The notes under the pieces: generated by a model
What the model saw: only the letters and a program-made list of their open reading frames with translations
The model's database searches: none
Told to the model about the DNA's origin: nothing
Position numbers and translations under genes: made by a program
Assembly (NCBI GenBank): GCA_026991575.1
Contig: JALXBF010000136.1
Location: forward strand, 1-45,905
Direction: 5' to 3'
Source of the DNA: Planctomycetota bacterium
GTDB taxonomy: Bacteria; Planctomycetota; Planctomycetia; JALXBF01
DNA length: 45,905 bases
In this document: in pieces, positions 23,093 through 31,273 of the stretch
Numbering within the stretch: position 1 is the stretch's first letter
Layout of the letters: the number at the start of each line of letters is the position of its first letter

Positions 23093-24601
23093 TTACTGTG
23101 TCTGGCCAGGAGCATGGACCGATACGACCGCTGCCGGTGTCTGCTGCTCAGCCGGCTCCTGACCTGGCGGCCGAACCGTTACCGGGACAGAGGCGTCCTG
23201 TTCCCACGTTTGGATTTCTTCGAACGAGACGTGGCCCTTTAGGTTCTCCGCCCAAACGACGAGCACATCATCCAGAGCACGGAAGAACGCATCCACAACG
23301 GTGCTGTCCCACTGCGTGCCGGCGCCTTCGCGCAGGATCGCGTAGATCTTCTCAAGCGGCATCCCCTGGCGGTACGGGCGGCTGCTGGCCATGGCGTCGA
23401 AGGAATCGGCCACGGCGATAATGCGGGCAATCAGAGGGATTTCGTTTCCTTTCAGCCCTTCCGGATAACCGCGTCCGTCGACGCGTTCGTGGTGGTACAG
23501 CACGCCGGGCAAGGCAAAGGAAAGCTTCTTCAGGTGGCGCAGGATGCGGTAACCCACGGCGGGGTGCTTCTTGATCTGATCGAATTCCTCCTCGGTCAGT
23601 CGTCCGGGCTTCAGCAATATGCTGTCCCGTACTCCGATCTTGCCCACATCGTGCAACAGGCCCGCCATGTAGACCTGGTCGCATTCCTCCTCGCTGAGCC
23701 CCATCTCCTCGGCGATGATGCGGGCGATCAACGCAACGCGTGCGCTGTGACCGCAGGTGTACGGATCTTTGGCGTCGATGGCCGACACCAGCGCCTGCAC
23801 CATCTTGAACATGAATTCCCGCTGTTCCCGCAGCAGGGCCATGTTGCTGGCGTGCACGCCGAGAATCTGGGCCGTCGTACGCAACAGCGACGCTTCCACT
23901 GTGCCGAACCCCTCCGGACACGTGCTGTTGACGGCGAGGATCCAGCCGTAGGTGGTCGTCCCGTAGACGATCGGGACAGCAATGGCAGACCGTACGCGGC
24001 CGCTGCCCAGTGCCAGCTGGTTGTTGAGCACGAGGCTACCGGCGCGGTGGCTGTCCGGATGTTCCCGAAGGGCCGCCAGGACTTCGTCTAAAAAGTTCTC
24101 CTCCTGCTTCGTGCCCTCACAATGCCAGCAGACGCGTTTAGCATCTTCGGTATGCTTCAGTGCAAGCGTCTCAGCCTGCAGCAATCTGTGCAACGACGGG
24201 GCAAGCTCACAGGCAATGTCCCATGTCGAGCGCTGCTCCTTAGACAGCTCCATGAGCACGGCCAGCTTGCGGAGGTAGTCGAGTTCCTCCAGCTGAAACG
24301 TCATCTGCTCGGCAAGGGCCCGGACCTGGTAGTCCTTCCGCTGGCTGGAGGAGGCTACTCGACTGACGAAGGTGAGCAGCTGCTCGATGATCGCTTGGAC
24401 CTGTTTCGGATCCGCTTCGAAGCTGACTTTCAGCGACACCCCTTCGCCGACTGGTACCGAGCAAGATAACGTTTCGCTCGTCCGAGTCGCTGCTGCCTGG
24501 TGCGGTCGTGCCAGCGACAGCGTTGAGTCTCCCTCTTCCAGCTCAAGGCACACGGTGCCGCAGCCGCGGAGCGTGTTCACCAACTGCTTCACGAAGTCCA
24601 T
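23093..24601 (-). CDS. HD-GYP domain protein with GAF-like sensor, predicted c-di-GMP phosphodiesterase
   Basis: 502 residues, cytoplasmic. An N-terminal region of about 110 residues of unknown type is followed by a GAF-like domain (about 120-262, SLHRLLQAETLALKH, then AIAVPIVYGTTTYGWILAVNS). The HD-GYP domain follows (about 270-440): H285 in GHSARVA, the metal pair H317-D318 in LLHDVGKIGV, and HHERVDGRGYPEGLKG, with the GYP triplet intact. These are the residues needed to hydrolyse c-di-GMP to pGpG or GMP. The C-terminal 60 residues are unstructured. It points the opposite way to the secretion genes, divergent from gspG, and shares a 330-base regulatory region with it. Confidence 0.92.
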   Translation of the reverse strand: MDFVKQLVNTLRGCGTVCLELEEGDSTLSLARPHQAAATRTSETLSCSVPVGEGVSLKVSFEADPKQVQAIIEQLLTFVSRVASSSQRKDYQVRALAEQMTFQLEELDYLRKLAVLMELSKEQRSTWDIACELAPSLHRLLQAETLALKHTEDAKRVCWHCEGTKQEENFLDEVLAALREHPDSHRAGSLVLNNQLALGSGRVRSAIAVPIVYGTTTYGWILAVNSTCPEGFGTVEASLLRTTAQILGVHASNMALLREQREFMFKMVQALVSAIDAKDPYTCGHSARVALIARIIAEEMGLSEEECDQVYMAGLLHDVGKIGVRDSILLKPGRLTEEEFDQIKKHPAVGYRILRHLKKLSFALPGVLYHHERVDGRGYPEGLKGNEIPLIARIIAVADSFDAMASSRPYRQGMPLEKIYAILREGAGTQWDSTVVDAFFRALDDVLVVWAENLKGHVSFEEIQTWEQDASVPVTVRPPGQEPAEQQTPAAVVSVHAPGQTQ

Positions 24602-24931
24602 ACTACAGATCCGAGGCCAACTCAGGTTACCCTCAGTCGTCTGGTACCGCGAGCTGTTTGCTCAACTATAGCTTCCCGATGCGGTTGCGCCGCTGGTGTT
24701 TTTTTGACCGCTGTGGTTTGTCACGCCCAAGAGGGAAGCTATGGTTTGATGACCGGCTCGAAGCCGGTTCATTCCCGGACCGGGTAGTCCAGCGGGAGAC
24801 AGCCGCTGGCCATTTCGCCGGGGGGCACGCATCGACCGGAAAGCGGTCGACCAGGGCTCTCGCGATCGGACAACAACGTGAGGTCGGGACAAGAGCAAGC
24901 GGCCAGGTCTTGAGCGTTTCGGAGGTGAGCA
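24602..24931. other. Divergent regulatory region between the HD-GYP gene and gspG
   Basis: No gene is supported in these 330 bases. It holds a perfect 10-base inverted repeat (24668-24677 and 24733-24742), a hairpin ACCGGCT-CGA-AGCCGGT (24752-24768), a run of seven T (24699-24705), and on the minus strand a TATAGT hexamer (24665-24670) that could be a -10 box for the HD-GYP gene, although no good -35 precedes it. Confidence 0.5.
24668..24742. repeat. Inverted repeat pair ATAGCTTCCC ... GGGAAGCTAT
   Basis: Both arms are perfect 10-mers, with centres 65 bases apart. The left arm partly overlaps a TATAGT hexamer on the minus strand. The arrangement fits a two-site operator for a dimeric regulator or an RNA stem, but this is inference. 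Confidence 0.45.
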
Positions 24932-25447
24932 ATGCGGAGTCGTAAAGCGTTCACGCTCATCGAACTCGTGGCGGTGGTGCTGATTTTGGGCATCCTGGCA
25001 GCGATCGCCGCGCCGAAGGTGTTCCGCGGATCGGATGACGCCGGTGAAGCCGCGTTGCGACAAAACCTTGCGGTCATCCGCGACGCGATCGAGCTGTACG
25101 CTCTGGAGCACGGTGGCCGATTCCCGGGTTCCACTTCCGACGGCACCAACCCGGCCGGTACGGAAGCAGCATTCAAGAACCAGTTGCTCATGTACACGGA
25201 CGCCAACGGCAACGTCTCACCCACTCGCGACGCCGCCCATCCGTACGGTCCTTATCTGCGGAAGACGTTCCCTCCGGCCCCGGTCGGGCCCAAGAAGGGT
25301 TCCAACGATGTGGCGGTGGTGGGTGACGGACAGCCGCTGTCGGGTGACAACACGACCGCCTGGAAGTACGACTACACGACCGGCGAGTTCATCCTCAACA
25401 GCAACGCGGTCTCCAGTGACGGTACCACCACGTATGACGACTTCTAG
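24932..25447 (+). CDS. gspG: Major pseudopilin
   Basis: The ATG follows GGAGGT (24921-24926) at a good spacing, consistent with high expression. 171 residues. Class III signal: MRSRKA followed by FTLIELVAVVLILGILAAIAAPKVF. Phe1 and Glu5 are present and Ala stands at -1. The helix is followed by ALRQNLAVIRDAIELYALEHGGRFPG, typical of GspG, then a globular part ending with TAWKYDYTTGEFILNSN, which matches the GspG C-terminal beta region. The calcium loop of classical GspG is hard to place, so identity as GspG and not a type IVa pilin rests on the C-terminal motif. It is the first gene of the assembly operon that continues to the secretin. Confidence 0.88.
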   Translation: MRSRKAFTLIELVAVVLILGILAAIAAPKVFRGSDDAGEAALRQNLAVIRDAIELYALEHGGRFPGSTSDGTNPAGTEAAFKNQLLMYTDANGNVSPTRDAAHPYGPYLRKTFPPAPVGPKKGSNDVAVVGDGQPLSGDNTTAWKYDYTTGEFILNSNAVSSDGTTTYDDF

Positions 25448-25538
25448 CTCGGTTCGCTCGTGACGATCGTAGGGATTTTGTCGACCGTACGGCGGTGGCT
25501 GCCGATAGTTGCCAATGGGGGTGCCCCGGAGGACCGGG

Positions 25539-25925
25539 ATGAAGGTGTTGATTGCCGAGGACAATCCGGCCCTGGCGGCGGTGCTAGAGTTTAATCTGGC
25601 GAAGGTCGGTGCGGAGGTAACCTGGGCGGCCGACGGCCAGACGGCGATCGAAGAGTTGCAGCGGACAGCGTTCGACCTGGTCATTACCGATTACCAGATG
25701 CCCGGTGCAACCGGTGTGGAAGTCCTGGAGGCGGCACGAGCGGACGGTCCCAACACGACAACCCCGGCAATCCTGCTGACCGCTCGCGAATTGGAGCTGG
25801 ACGTGGCCGCGTTGCGCGAACGGCTTGGGCTGGCCGCCGCGTTGCCCAAGCCGTTTAGCCCGCGTGAGGTGGTCGAGCTGTCACAGCGGCTGGCGACCCA
25901 GCGGACGCCTCAGCCACACGCGTAA
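25539..25925 (+). CDS. Single-domain response regulator (receiver only)
   Basis: ATG 25539 follows GGAGG (25528-25532), giving 128 residues that are one receiver domain. The frame is open ten codons upstream, but the ribosome site settles the start. Key residues: acidic pair in LIAEDN, phospho-acceptor Asp in LVITDYQMPG, Thr in LLTAR and Lys in LPKPF. There is no output domain, as in CheY or Spo0F, so it probably acts by protein contact. It lies 15 bases before the histidine kinase, which is its probable partner. Confidence 0.9.
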   Translation: MKVLIAEDNPALAAVLEFNLAKVGAEVTWAADGQTAIEELQRTAFDLVITDYQMPGATGVEVLEAARADGPNTTTPAILLTARELELDVAALRERLGLAAALPKPFSPREVVELSQRLATQRTPQPHA

Positions 25926-25940
25926 CATCGGCGGAGAACG

Positions 25941-27749
25941 ATGGCGGCACGGAGCGCCACGATACGACGACGCATCATCGCTTGCTTTGTCCTTAGCGGC
26001 GCGATCATTGCCATCGGTTCTGCTCTGGGCACTGTCCAGTTGGCCCGCTCGGTCTTGGCCGACCATCGCGTGGAAACGGCGCTGAACCGACTCGGTTGGG
26101 CGGCCCGTCAACTGGAGCAGGCGTACGCTCAGGGTGGCATCGAAGCGGTGCGCAATAAGCTGCCCGAGATCCGCCGCACCACGCTCGCGCTCTACTGCGG
26201 GGTCGCCAATCCCGACGGCACCTACGTCGCCCACACCATCCCCAGTCGTATCGGCGAGCCGATGGAAAGCCACGACGGAAGGCTTCAGCGGTGGGGCAAC
26301 ATTCAGCGTGTGCGCTTCAGCAGTGAACAGGGGCCGGTCGAAGAGTACCGACTGCCGCTGCGCCATCGAGGCCGCTTCATCGGCACGTTCTGCATGGCCG
26401 TCCGCCTGCCATCGTTTCGAGCACTTTCCTGGCAGCTGCTCCGCAAGCCCGCTCTGCTGCTGGCCGTGCCCCTGCTGGTCACCTTGCTGGGTGGTCTCTG
26501 GCTGACCCGATCCCTGGGGAGCACCGCCGCGGTTATTGCCCAGTTGGAAACGCTGGCCGACAGCGACGCGCCCCAGGCGAACCGGCTGGTAACGGTCCGA
26601 CCACAGGACCGCGCCACCATCGGCTGGAACCGGCTGGTCCGCCAGCTCGGGCGGGGGTCAGCCGCTGAGGGGACCAGCAGCGTCGCCGACGCACTGAAAC
26701 GCTACCAGGAATACCGCAGCAACGAAGTGCTCAACAGTCTCCCGGACGGCATCGCGGTCACGGACGCAGCAGGACGGGTACGTACCGCAAATACGGCATT
26801 CGCTTCGTTGGTGGGCCGCAGTGAGGATCAGGTGCGTGGGGAGGATATCCACGTGCTGCTGAATCTGCGAGCCCATCCGGACGTGCTCGCCCGGTTTCGC
26901 GATGAACACACGCTGGGTCGTCAGGTCACGGCCGAGCTGGAAGAGGACCGGGGCGGCAACGTGATCACGCTGAGGATCCAGCGGCTGCCGCTGCGGACCG
27001 GCTCGGACGAGGGCTACCTGTGGATCGTTCGGGACGTGACCCAGCAGGTACTCGCCCAGAAGATGAAGACGCAATTCGTCTACGCCGCCACTCACGAACT
27101 GCGTACCCCGCTGTCCAACATTCGCGCCTATGCCGAGACGCTGGCGCTGGCCGAAACGCTGGACACGGCCAAACAGCGTGAGTTCTGCAACATCATCAAC
27201 AGCGAAGCTATGCGGCTAGAGAAGCTGATTGAGGACTTGCTGAACCTCAGTCGGCTTGAAGCGGCCGCGTTGAGCCTGAACGTCGGACCGGTCGACCTGC
27301 AGCGGCTCGTTGAGGAGGTTATTACGAACATCCGGCCTACGGTGGAGAAGAAGCGGCAGAAGTTGCGGGTGCGGCTGCCGGAGAAGTACTTCCCGGCCAC
27401 GCTCGACAAGGACAAGATCATTGTCACGCTGGTCAACTTGCTGGGCAACGCCGTGAAGTACACTCCAGAGGAAGGCGAAATCCGCTTCGAGGTGTATCAG
27501 ACCGAGAGCCACATCCGCTTTGTGGTGGAAGACACCGGAATCGGGATCGCGCCGGAGGATCTTCCTCACGTGTTTGAGAAGTTCTATCGCAGTCGCGACC
27601 CACGCGTGGCCAAGATCTCCGGTTCAGGTATTGGCCTGGCACTGGCAAAAGAGATTGTCGAGCTACACGGTGGTCGAATCACCGTCGAAAGCGAGCTCAA
27701 TCGGGGCACGCGGTTCACGGTGGTACTGCCAGCGGTGGCGGCTTCGTGA
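25941..27749 (+). CDS. Membrane sensor histidine kinase (PAS, HisKA, HATPase)
   Basis: 602 residues. Helix 1 at about 12-35 and helix 2 at about 170-192 enclose a periplasmic sensor of about 130 residues. A HAMP-like linker follows, then a PAS domain (about 258-365, LPDGIAVTDAAGRVRTANTAF). The HisKA motif TQFVYAATHELRTPLSNIRA has the phospho-acceptor H385. HATPase boxes are complete: N box (NLLGNAVKYTPEEGE), G1 (DTGIGIAPED), F box (FEKFYRSRDP) and G2 (GSGIGLALAKEI). It resembles the PhoR/WalK group. Start ATG 25941 follows GGAGAA. It sits between the receiver protein and a STAS protein inside a pilus/secretion operon, so it probably senses envelope or surface state. Confidence 0.93.
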   Translation: MAARSATIRRRIIACFVLSGAIIAIGSALGTVQLARSVLADHRVETALNRLGWAARQLEQAYAQGGIEAVRNKLPEIRRTTLALYCGVANPDGTYVAHTIPSRIGEPMESHDGRLQRWGNIQRVRFSSEQGPVEEYRLPLRHRGRFIGTFCMAVRLPSFRALSWQLLRKPALLLAVPLLVTLLGGLWLTRSLGSTAAVIAQLETLADSDAPQANRLVTVRPQDRATIGWNRLVRQLGRGSAAEGTSSVADALKRYQEYRSNEVLNSLPDGIAVTDAAGRVRTANTAFASLVGRSEDQVRGEDIHVLLNLRAHPDVLARFRDEHTLGRQVTAELEEDRGGNVITLRIQRLPLRTGSDEGYLWIVRDVTQQVLAQKMKTQFVYAATHELRTPLSNIRAYAETLALAETLDTAKQREFCNIINSEAMRLEKLIEDLLNLSRLEAAALSLNVGPVDLQRLVEEVITNIRPTVEKKRQKLRVRLPEKYFPATLDKDKIIVTLVNLLGNAVKYTPEEGEIRFEVYQTESHIRFVVEDTGIGIAPEDLPHVFEKFYRSRDPRVAKISGSGIGLALAKEIVELHGGRITVESELNRGTRFTVVLPAVAAS

Positions 27750-27770
27750 GCGTAGTGGGGCGGAAGGGCG

Positions 27771-28106
27771 ATGGTACGAAGCAGTCGGCAAGGTGCCGTG
27801 TGGGTCATTGCGCCGAGCGGCGCGGTGGCTGACGAGTTGCTGGATGAGCTTCGTGCGCGGTTGGCCGAGGCGGCTGGCAGCAGCAGCCCGCGCGTCGTGC
27901 TCGACTTCAGCGCTGCAACTCTGATCAACAGCGCCGCGCTGGAGGCACTGCTGGATGCTCAGGAGGAGTGTCGTGCCCGAGGGGGGGACGTTAAGGTCGC
28001 CTGCCTCTCGGAATTGCTCACGGACGTGTTCCGAGTTACCGGACTGGACAGCCAGTTCGACGTGTATGCCAACGTGCCGGCTGCGATCGGGAGTTTTGCC
28101 GCTTAG
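27771..28106 (+). CDS. STAS-domain protein (anti-sigma-factor-antagonist type)
   Basis: 111 residues, one STAS domain of SpoIIAA/RsbV/MlaB type. The phosphorylation loop reads VVLDFSAATLINSAALEALL, where RsbV has D-S-x-G after I/M. Here N53-S54-A55-A56 keeps the serine that is phosphorylated in RsbV but replaces the Asp by Asn and the Gly by Ala. It follows the kinase by 21 bases and precedes gspE by 2 bases, so it is clearly in the operon. No RsbW-like kinase or PP2C phosphatase is in the window. Its role may be partner switching or a structural STAS function in the secretion machine. Confidence 0.85.
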   Translation: MVRSSRQGAVWVIAPSGAVADELLDELRARLAEAAGSSSPRVVLDFSAATLINSAALEALLDAQEECRARGGDVKVACLSELLTDVFRVTGLDSQFDVYANVPAAIGSFAA

Positions 28107-28108
28107 CG

Positions 28109-29848
28109 ATGCCAACGCACCCCGCTAGCCAAATCGCACCGGACCGTTCCGCCGGCGGCAGCGAGCGGCTGCCGCTGGGTGAGCGACTGCTACGCGCCGG
28201 GCTCATCAACGACGAACAACTCCGCACCGCGCTCCGCAAGCAAGCCTCCCTGGGCGGCCGACTCGGCGAAGTGCTCGTGCAGCTCGGCTTCGTGCCCGAG
28301 GACGCGCTGCTGCCGTACATCGAGGAGCAACTCCGGGTGCCGGTGGTCAAGCTGCGCGAAGGCCTGATCGACCCGGCCGTCGTGCGGTTGATCCCCCGGG
28401 TCAAGGCGGAACAGATCCATGCTCTGGCGTTGTTCAAGGTTCGCGGCGTGCTCAGCGTGGCCATGGCTGAGCCGCAGAACCTGCAGCAGATCGACGACCT
28501 GGAGCGACTCACCGGCCTCCGTGTCCGCCCCGTGTTCGCCTTCCGATGGGCAATCGACCGGATGCTGCAGCGGGTCTACGAGGAGGACTTCGCCGTCGAG
28601 GCGGTCACGGCCGACTTTGACGAGTCAGCCATCGAAGTCCAGAGCGAATCGCTCGATTTCGACCTGAGCAGCATCATCAGCCAGGCAGACGAAAGCCCGA
28701 TCGTCAACCTCGTCAACTTCCTGATCATCAGTGCCGTGCGCCAAAAGGCCAGCGACATCCATATCGAGCCGTCACGCAATCACTCAACGGTCCGCTTCCG
28801 CGTCGACGGTCTGCTCAGAGAAGTGCTTCGGCCCCGCCGCGACGTCCACCCGGCACTGGTCTCGCGCATCAAGGTCATGGCCAAAATGGACATCGCCGAA
28901 CACCGCGTGCCGCAAGACGGCCGCGTCCATGTTGTGGTTGACGGCCGCCCGATCGACCTGCGCGTTTCGACCCTGCCCACGGTCATGGGTGAGAAGGTGG
29001 TCATCCGGATCCTGGACCGCCAGCGGCTCACCTTCGACCTGGAACAACTCGGCTTCTCCGAAGAACAGCTCGAAACTGTCAAAGAGATGCTAGCTGCCCC
29101 CTACGGGCTGATCCTCGTCACCGGGCCAACCGGCAGCGGCAAGACCACGACGCTCTACAGCGCGGTCGAGCTGATCAAGTCCGTGCACCGCAACATCGTC
29201 ACCGTAGAGGACCCGGTGGAATACCAGCTGGAGCTGGTCAATCAGGTGCAGGTCAACGAGGTAGCCGGCTTGACGTTCGTCAGCGCCCTACGTGCCATCT
29301 TGCGCCAGGACCCGGACGTGATCATGGTCGGTGAGATCCGGGACGCGGCGACCGCCCAGGTGGCCGTGCAGGCTGCGTTGACCGGTCACCTGGTGCTGAG
29401 CACGCTTCACACGAACGACAGCGCCTCGGCCGTGACCCGTCTGGTGGACATGGGAGTCGAGCCGTTCAAGCTAGCTGCGTCGCTGGTGGGCGTCATCGCT
29501 CAACGACTCATCCGCACGATCTGTCCGTCCTGCAAGGCGCTTTACTACCCGCCCCAGCGGATGCTGGCTCGGATTGCGTATCAGGGCGACGAGCAACGGC
29601 CTTTCTGGCGTGGCCTGGGCTGTGAGGCCTGTCACGACACCGGCTTCCAGGGCCGCACAGCAATCTATGAGATCCTGCGCGTGGATGAGCAGTTGAGACG
29701 GGTGATTGCCCAGGGGGCAGACGTAGCCGAGTTGCGCCGGTTGCACCGCCAGCGCGGAGGCCGGCCGCTGTTTGACCAGGCGTTGCAGATGGCAGAGGCA
29801 GGCAGGACAAGTCTGGAGGAGGCGGTTCGCGTGGCGTACGTGGAGTAA
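28109..29848 (+). CDS. gspE: GspE/PilB-family assembly ATPase with N-terminal MshEN c-di-GMP motif
   Basis: 579 residues. Residues 22-45 and 51-74 form two MshEN motifs (PLGERLLRAG...LxxxLxxQ and RLGEVLVQLG...LxxxIxxQ), separated by the canonical five residues (ASLGG). MshEN tandem motifs bind c-di-GMP in MshE-type ATPases. The ATPase core has Walker A GPTGSGKT (339-346), Walker B DPDVIMVGEIRD (E409 catalytic), an Asp box and the His box (LVLSTLHTNDS). A zinc site C472-x2-C475 ... C505-x2-C508 is present, as in GspE and PilB. It polymerises pseudopilin by driving GspF. Start ATG 28109 lies two bases after the STAS stop. Confidence 0.95.
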   Translation: MPTHPASQIAPDRSAGGSERLPLGERLLRAGLINDEQLRTALRKQASLGGRLGEVLVQLGFVPEDALLPYIEEQLRVPVVKLREGLIDPAVVRLIPRVKAEQIHALALFKVRGVLSVAMAEPQNLQQIDDLERLTGLRVRPVFAFRWAIDRMLQRVYEEDFAVEAVTADFDESAIEVQSESLDFDLSSIISQADESPIVNLVNFLIISAVRQKASDIHIEPSRNHSTVRFRVDGLLREVLRPRRDVHPALVSRIKVMAKMDIAEHRVPQDGRVHVVVDGRPIDLRVSTLPTVMGEKVVIRILDRQRLTFDLEQLGFSEEQLETVKEMLAAPYGLILVTGPTGSGKTTTLYSAVELIKSVHRNIVTVEDPVEYQLELVNQVQVNEVAGLTFVSALRAILRQDPDVIMVGEIRDAATAQVAVQAALTGHLVLSTLHTNDSASAVTRLVDMGVEPFKLAASLVGVIAQRLIRTICPSCKALYYPPQRMLARIAYQGDEQRPFWRGLGCEACHDTGFQGRTAIYEILRVDEQLRRVIAQGADVAELRRLHRQRGGRPLFDQALQMAEAGRTSLEEAVRVAYVE

Positions 29849-29863
29849 GGTGCAATCACGACG

Positions 29864-30982
29864 ATGAGCACCGCAATTGCCGGGGAACAAGCCGGCCGTT
29901 GCACGGCACAAGCTGCACCAGGGGCCGGCGCGGGCTTGGCTGCCTGGCGCTGCCGCAGCGCGCTGCCGGCAATCGTGCGTCAGCTCGCGATCATGATCCG
30001 CGCCGGGCTGGACCTCAGCACCGCCCTGGAGACACTGAGCCGCGGGGCAAGCCGGCCCGAAGTTCGGCAGCTCGTGCAGAGCTTGCATGAGCAGGTCGAA
30101 CGGGGCGTTTCGTTTGCCCGCGCCCTGGAAGAGCGGCGGGACATCTTCCCGCCTGTGCTCATCGCCAGCGTCGCCGCCGCAGAAGCTTCCGGCACCCTGG
30201 CACCCGCACTGGAGCGGGCCGCAACGGCACTGGAAGAAGAACGCCGCCTGCGTCGATCCGTTCTCGGTATGCTTGCCTACCCGATCGCACTGGTGGTCCT
30301 CTCGATCCTCGTGCTCACCGCGCTGTTGATCTTCGTGCTGCCGCGGTTCGAAGACATCTTCGACAGCGCCGGCGTACCGCTGCCATGGACCACCGCTTTC
30401 CTGCTGGCCTGCTCCAACGCCTTGACCGCCCACCCGCTCATGGTCCTCGGTGCCGCGGCCATCGCCGGCCTGGCCGGCTACTTTCTGGTCAGCTCGCCCG
30501 GGGGGCGCCGGTGGCTAAGGCAGCGGCTGCTCTACAGCCCCGCTCTGGGTGAAGTGCTCCGCAACATCGAGCTTGGGCGACTGCTGCATGGCATCGGCAC
30601 CATGCTCGATTGCGGCGTCCCGCTCCTGGAGGCACTGGACCTGGCTGGCCGGACAACGAGTTACGAAGATTTCCGCGAGCTAACCGGTCGCCTCCGTGAG
30701 TCGGCACTGAAAGGTCAAGGACTGGCGCAGCCGCTGCGCACCAGCCCGCTTGTGCCGCTGGAAGTGGCCGAGATGGCGGCTACGGCCGAACGCACTGGAT
30801 CCCTTGCCTGGGTCTTGCAATTCGTCGGCAAGCAATACCAGGAAGCGGCCGAGGCGCGACTAAAAGTGCTCGTGCGCCTGGCCGAGCCGGTGCTGATCCT
30901 CTGTCTGGGGGGACTGGTGGCAATCATCGTCGCCAGCGTCATGCTGCCCCTGTTCGATCTGTCGCAGGTCGCAGCTGGCTGA
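29864..30982 (+). CDS. gspF: Inner-membrane platform protein
   Basis: 372 residues, GspF/PilC family. Two GspF domains are visible: one N-terminal (about 35-160, LPAIVRQLAIMIRAGLDLSTALETL, then FPPVLIASVAAAEASGTLAPAL) and one C-terminal (about 235-360, RLLHGIGTMLDCGVPLLEALDLA, then VPLEVAEMAATAERTGSLAWVL). Three membrane helices lie near 150-172, 195-215 and 340-362. The platform couples GspE to pseudopilin extraction from the membrane. The first 34 residues are a low-complexity extension. It follows gspE by 15 bases. Confidence 0.94.
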   Translation: MSTAIAGEQAGRCTAQAAPGAGAGLAAWRCRSALPAIVRQLAIMIRAGLDLSTALETLSRGASRPEVRQLVQSLHEQVERGVSFARALEERRDIFPPVLIASVAAAEASGTLAPALERAATALEEERRLRRSVLGMLAYPIALVVLSILVLTALLIFVLPRFEDIFDSAGVPLPWTTAFLLACSNALTAHPLMVLGAAAIAGLAGYFLVSSPGGRRWLRQRLLYSPALGEVLRNIELGRLLHGIGTMLDCGVPLLEALDLAGRTTSYEDFRELTGRLRESALKGQGLAQPLRTSPLVPLEVAEMAATAERTGSLAWVLQFVGKQYQEAAEARLKVLVRLAEPVLILCLGGLVAIIVASVMLPLFDLSQVAAG

Positions 30983-31006
30983 ACCGCATTGGAGGCACTT
31001 GTAGCG

Positions 31007-31273
31007 ATGGAGCGCAGTCGATCAAACAGCTGGCTTGTGCCGCTGGGCATCGGCCTCCTGTTGGGCTACGCCCTGGCCTGCGGTAGGGCTGGCGGATGGC
31101 AACCTGAGCAAACCGCGCAGGCCCAGAGCCGCAAGCCTCTGTTCCGCGGCCAGAGCGCCGTACTCCTGGAGCGAATCGCTCAATCCGTCGATCAGATCGC
31201 ACGCAGCGTGCAGCACATCGAACGCCAGCTCCGCGGCAAGGACGCACGACAGCAACACGGCAGCAAACGATGA
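31007..31273 (+). CDS. Small bitopic membrane protein with amphipathic helix
   Basis: 88 residues from ATG 31007, preceded by GGAGG (30991-30995). Residues 10-25 are a membrane helix (LVPLGIGLLLGYALAC). The second half is an amphipathic helix (LLERIAQSVDQIARSVQHIERQLRG) that could form a coiled coil, with a basic tail. I recognise no family. It lies between gspF and pilM and shares an ATGA overlap with pilM, so it is a likely accessory part of the machine, perhaps in the GspL/PilM-PilN-PilO platform. Confidence 0.65.
   Translation: MERSRSNSWLVPLGIGLLLGYALACGRAGGWQPEQTAQAQSRKPLFRGQSAVLLERIAQSVDQIARSVQHIERQLRGKDARQQHGSKR

Noticed and set aside
24680-24705. Hairpin followed by seven T, resembling a terminator on the plus strand
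   Set aside because: The stem is only four base pairs and no plus-strand gene ends just upstream.
24752-24800. tRNA-like T-arm resemblance (GCCGGTTCATTCCCGG)
   Set aside because: The T-loop lacks the conserved A, and no acceptor or anticodon arm can be built around it.
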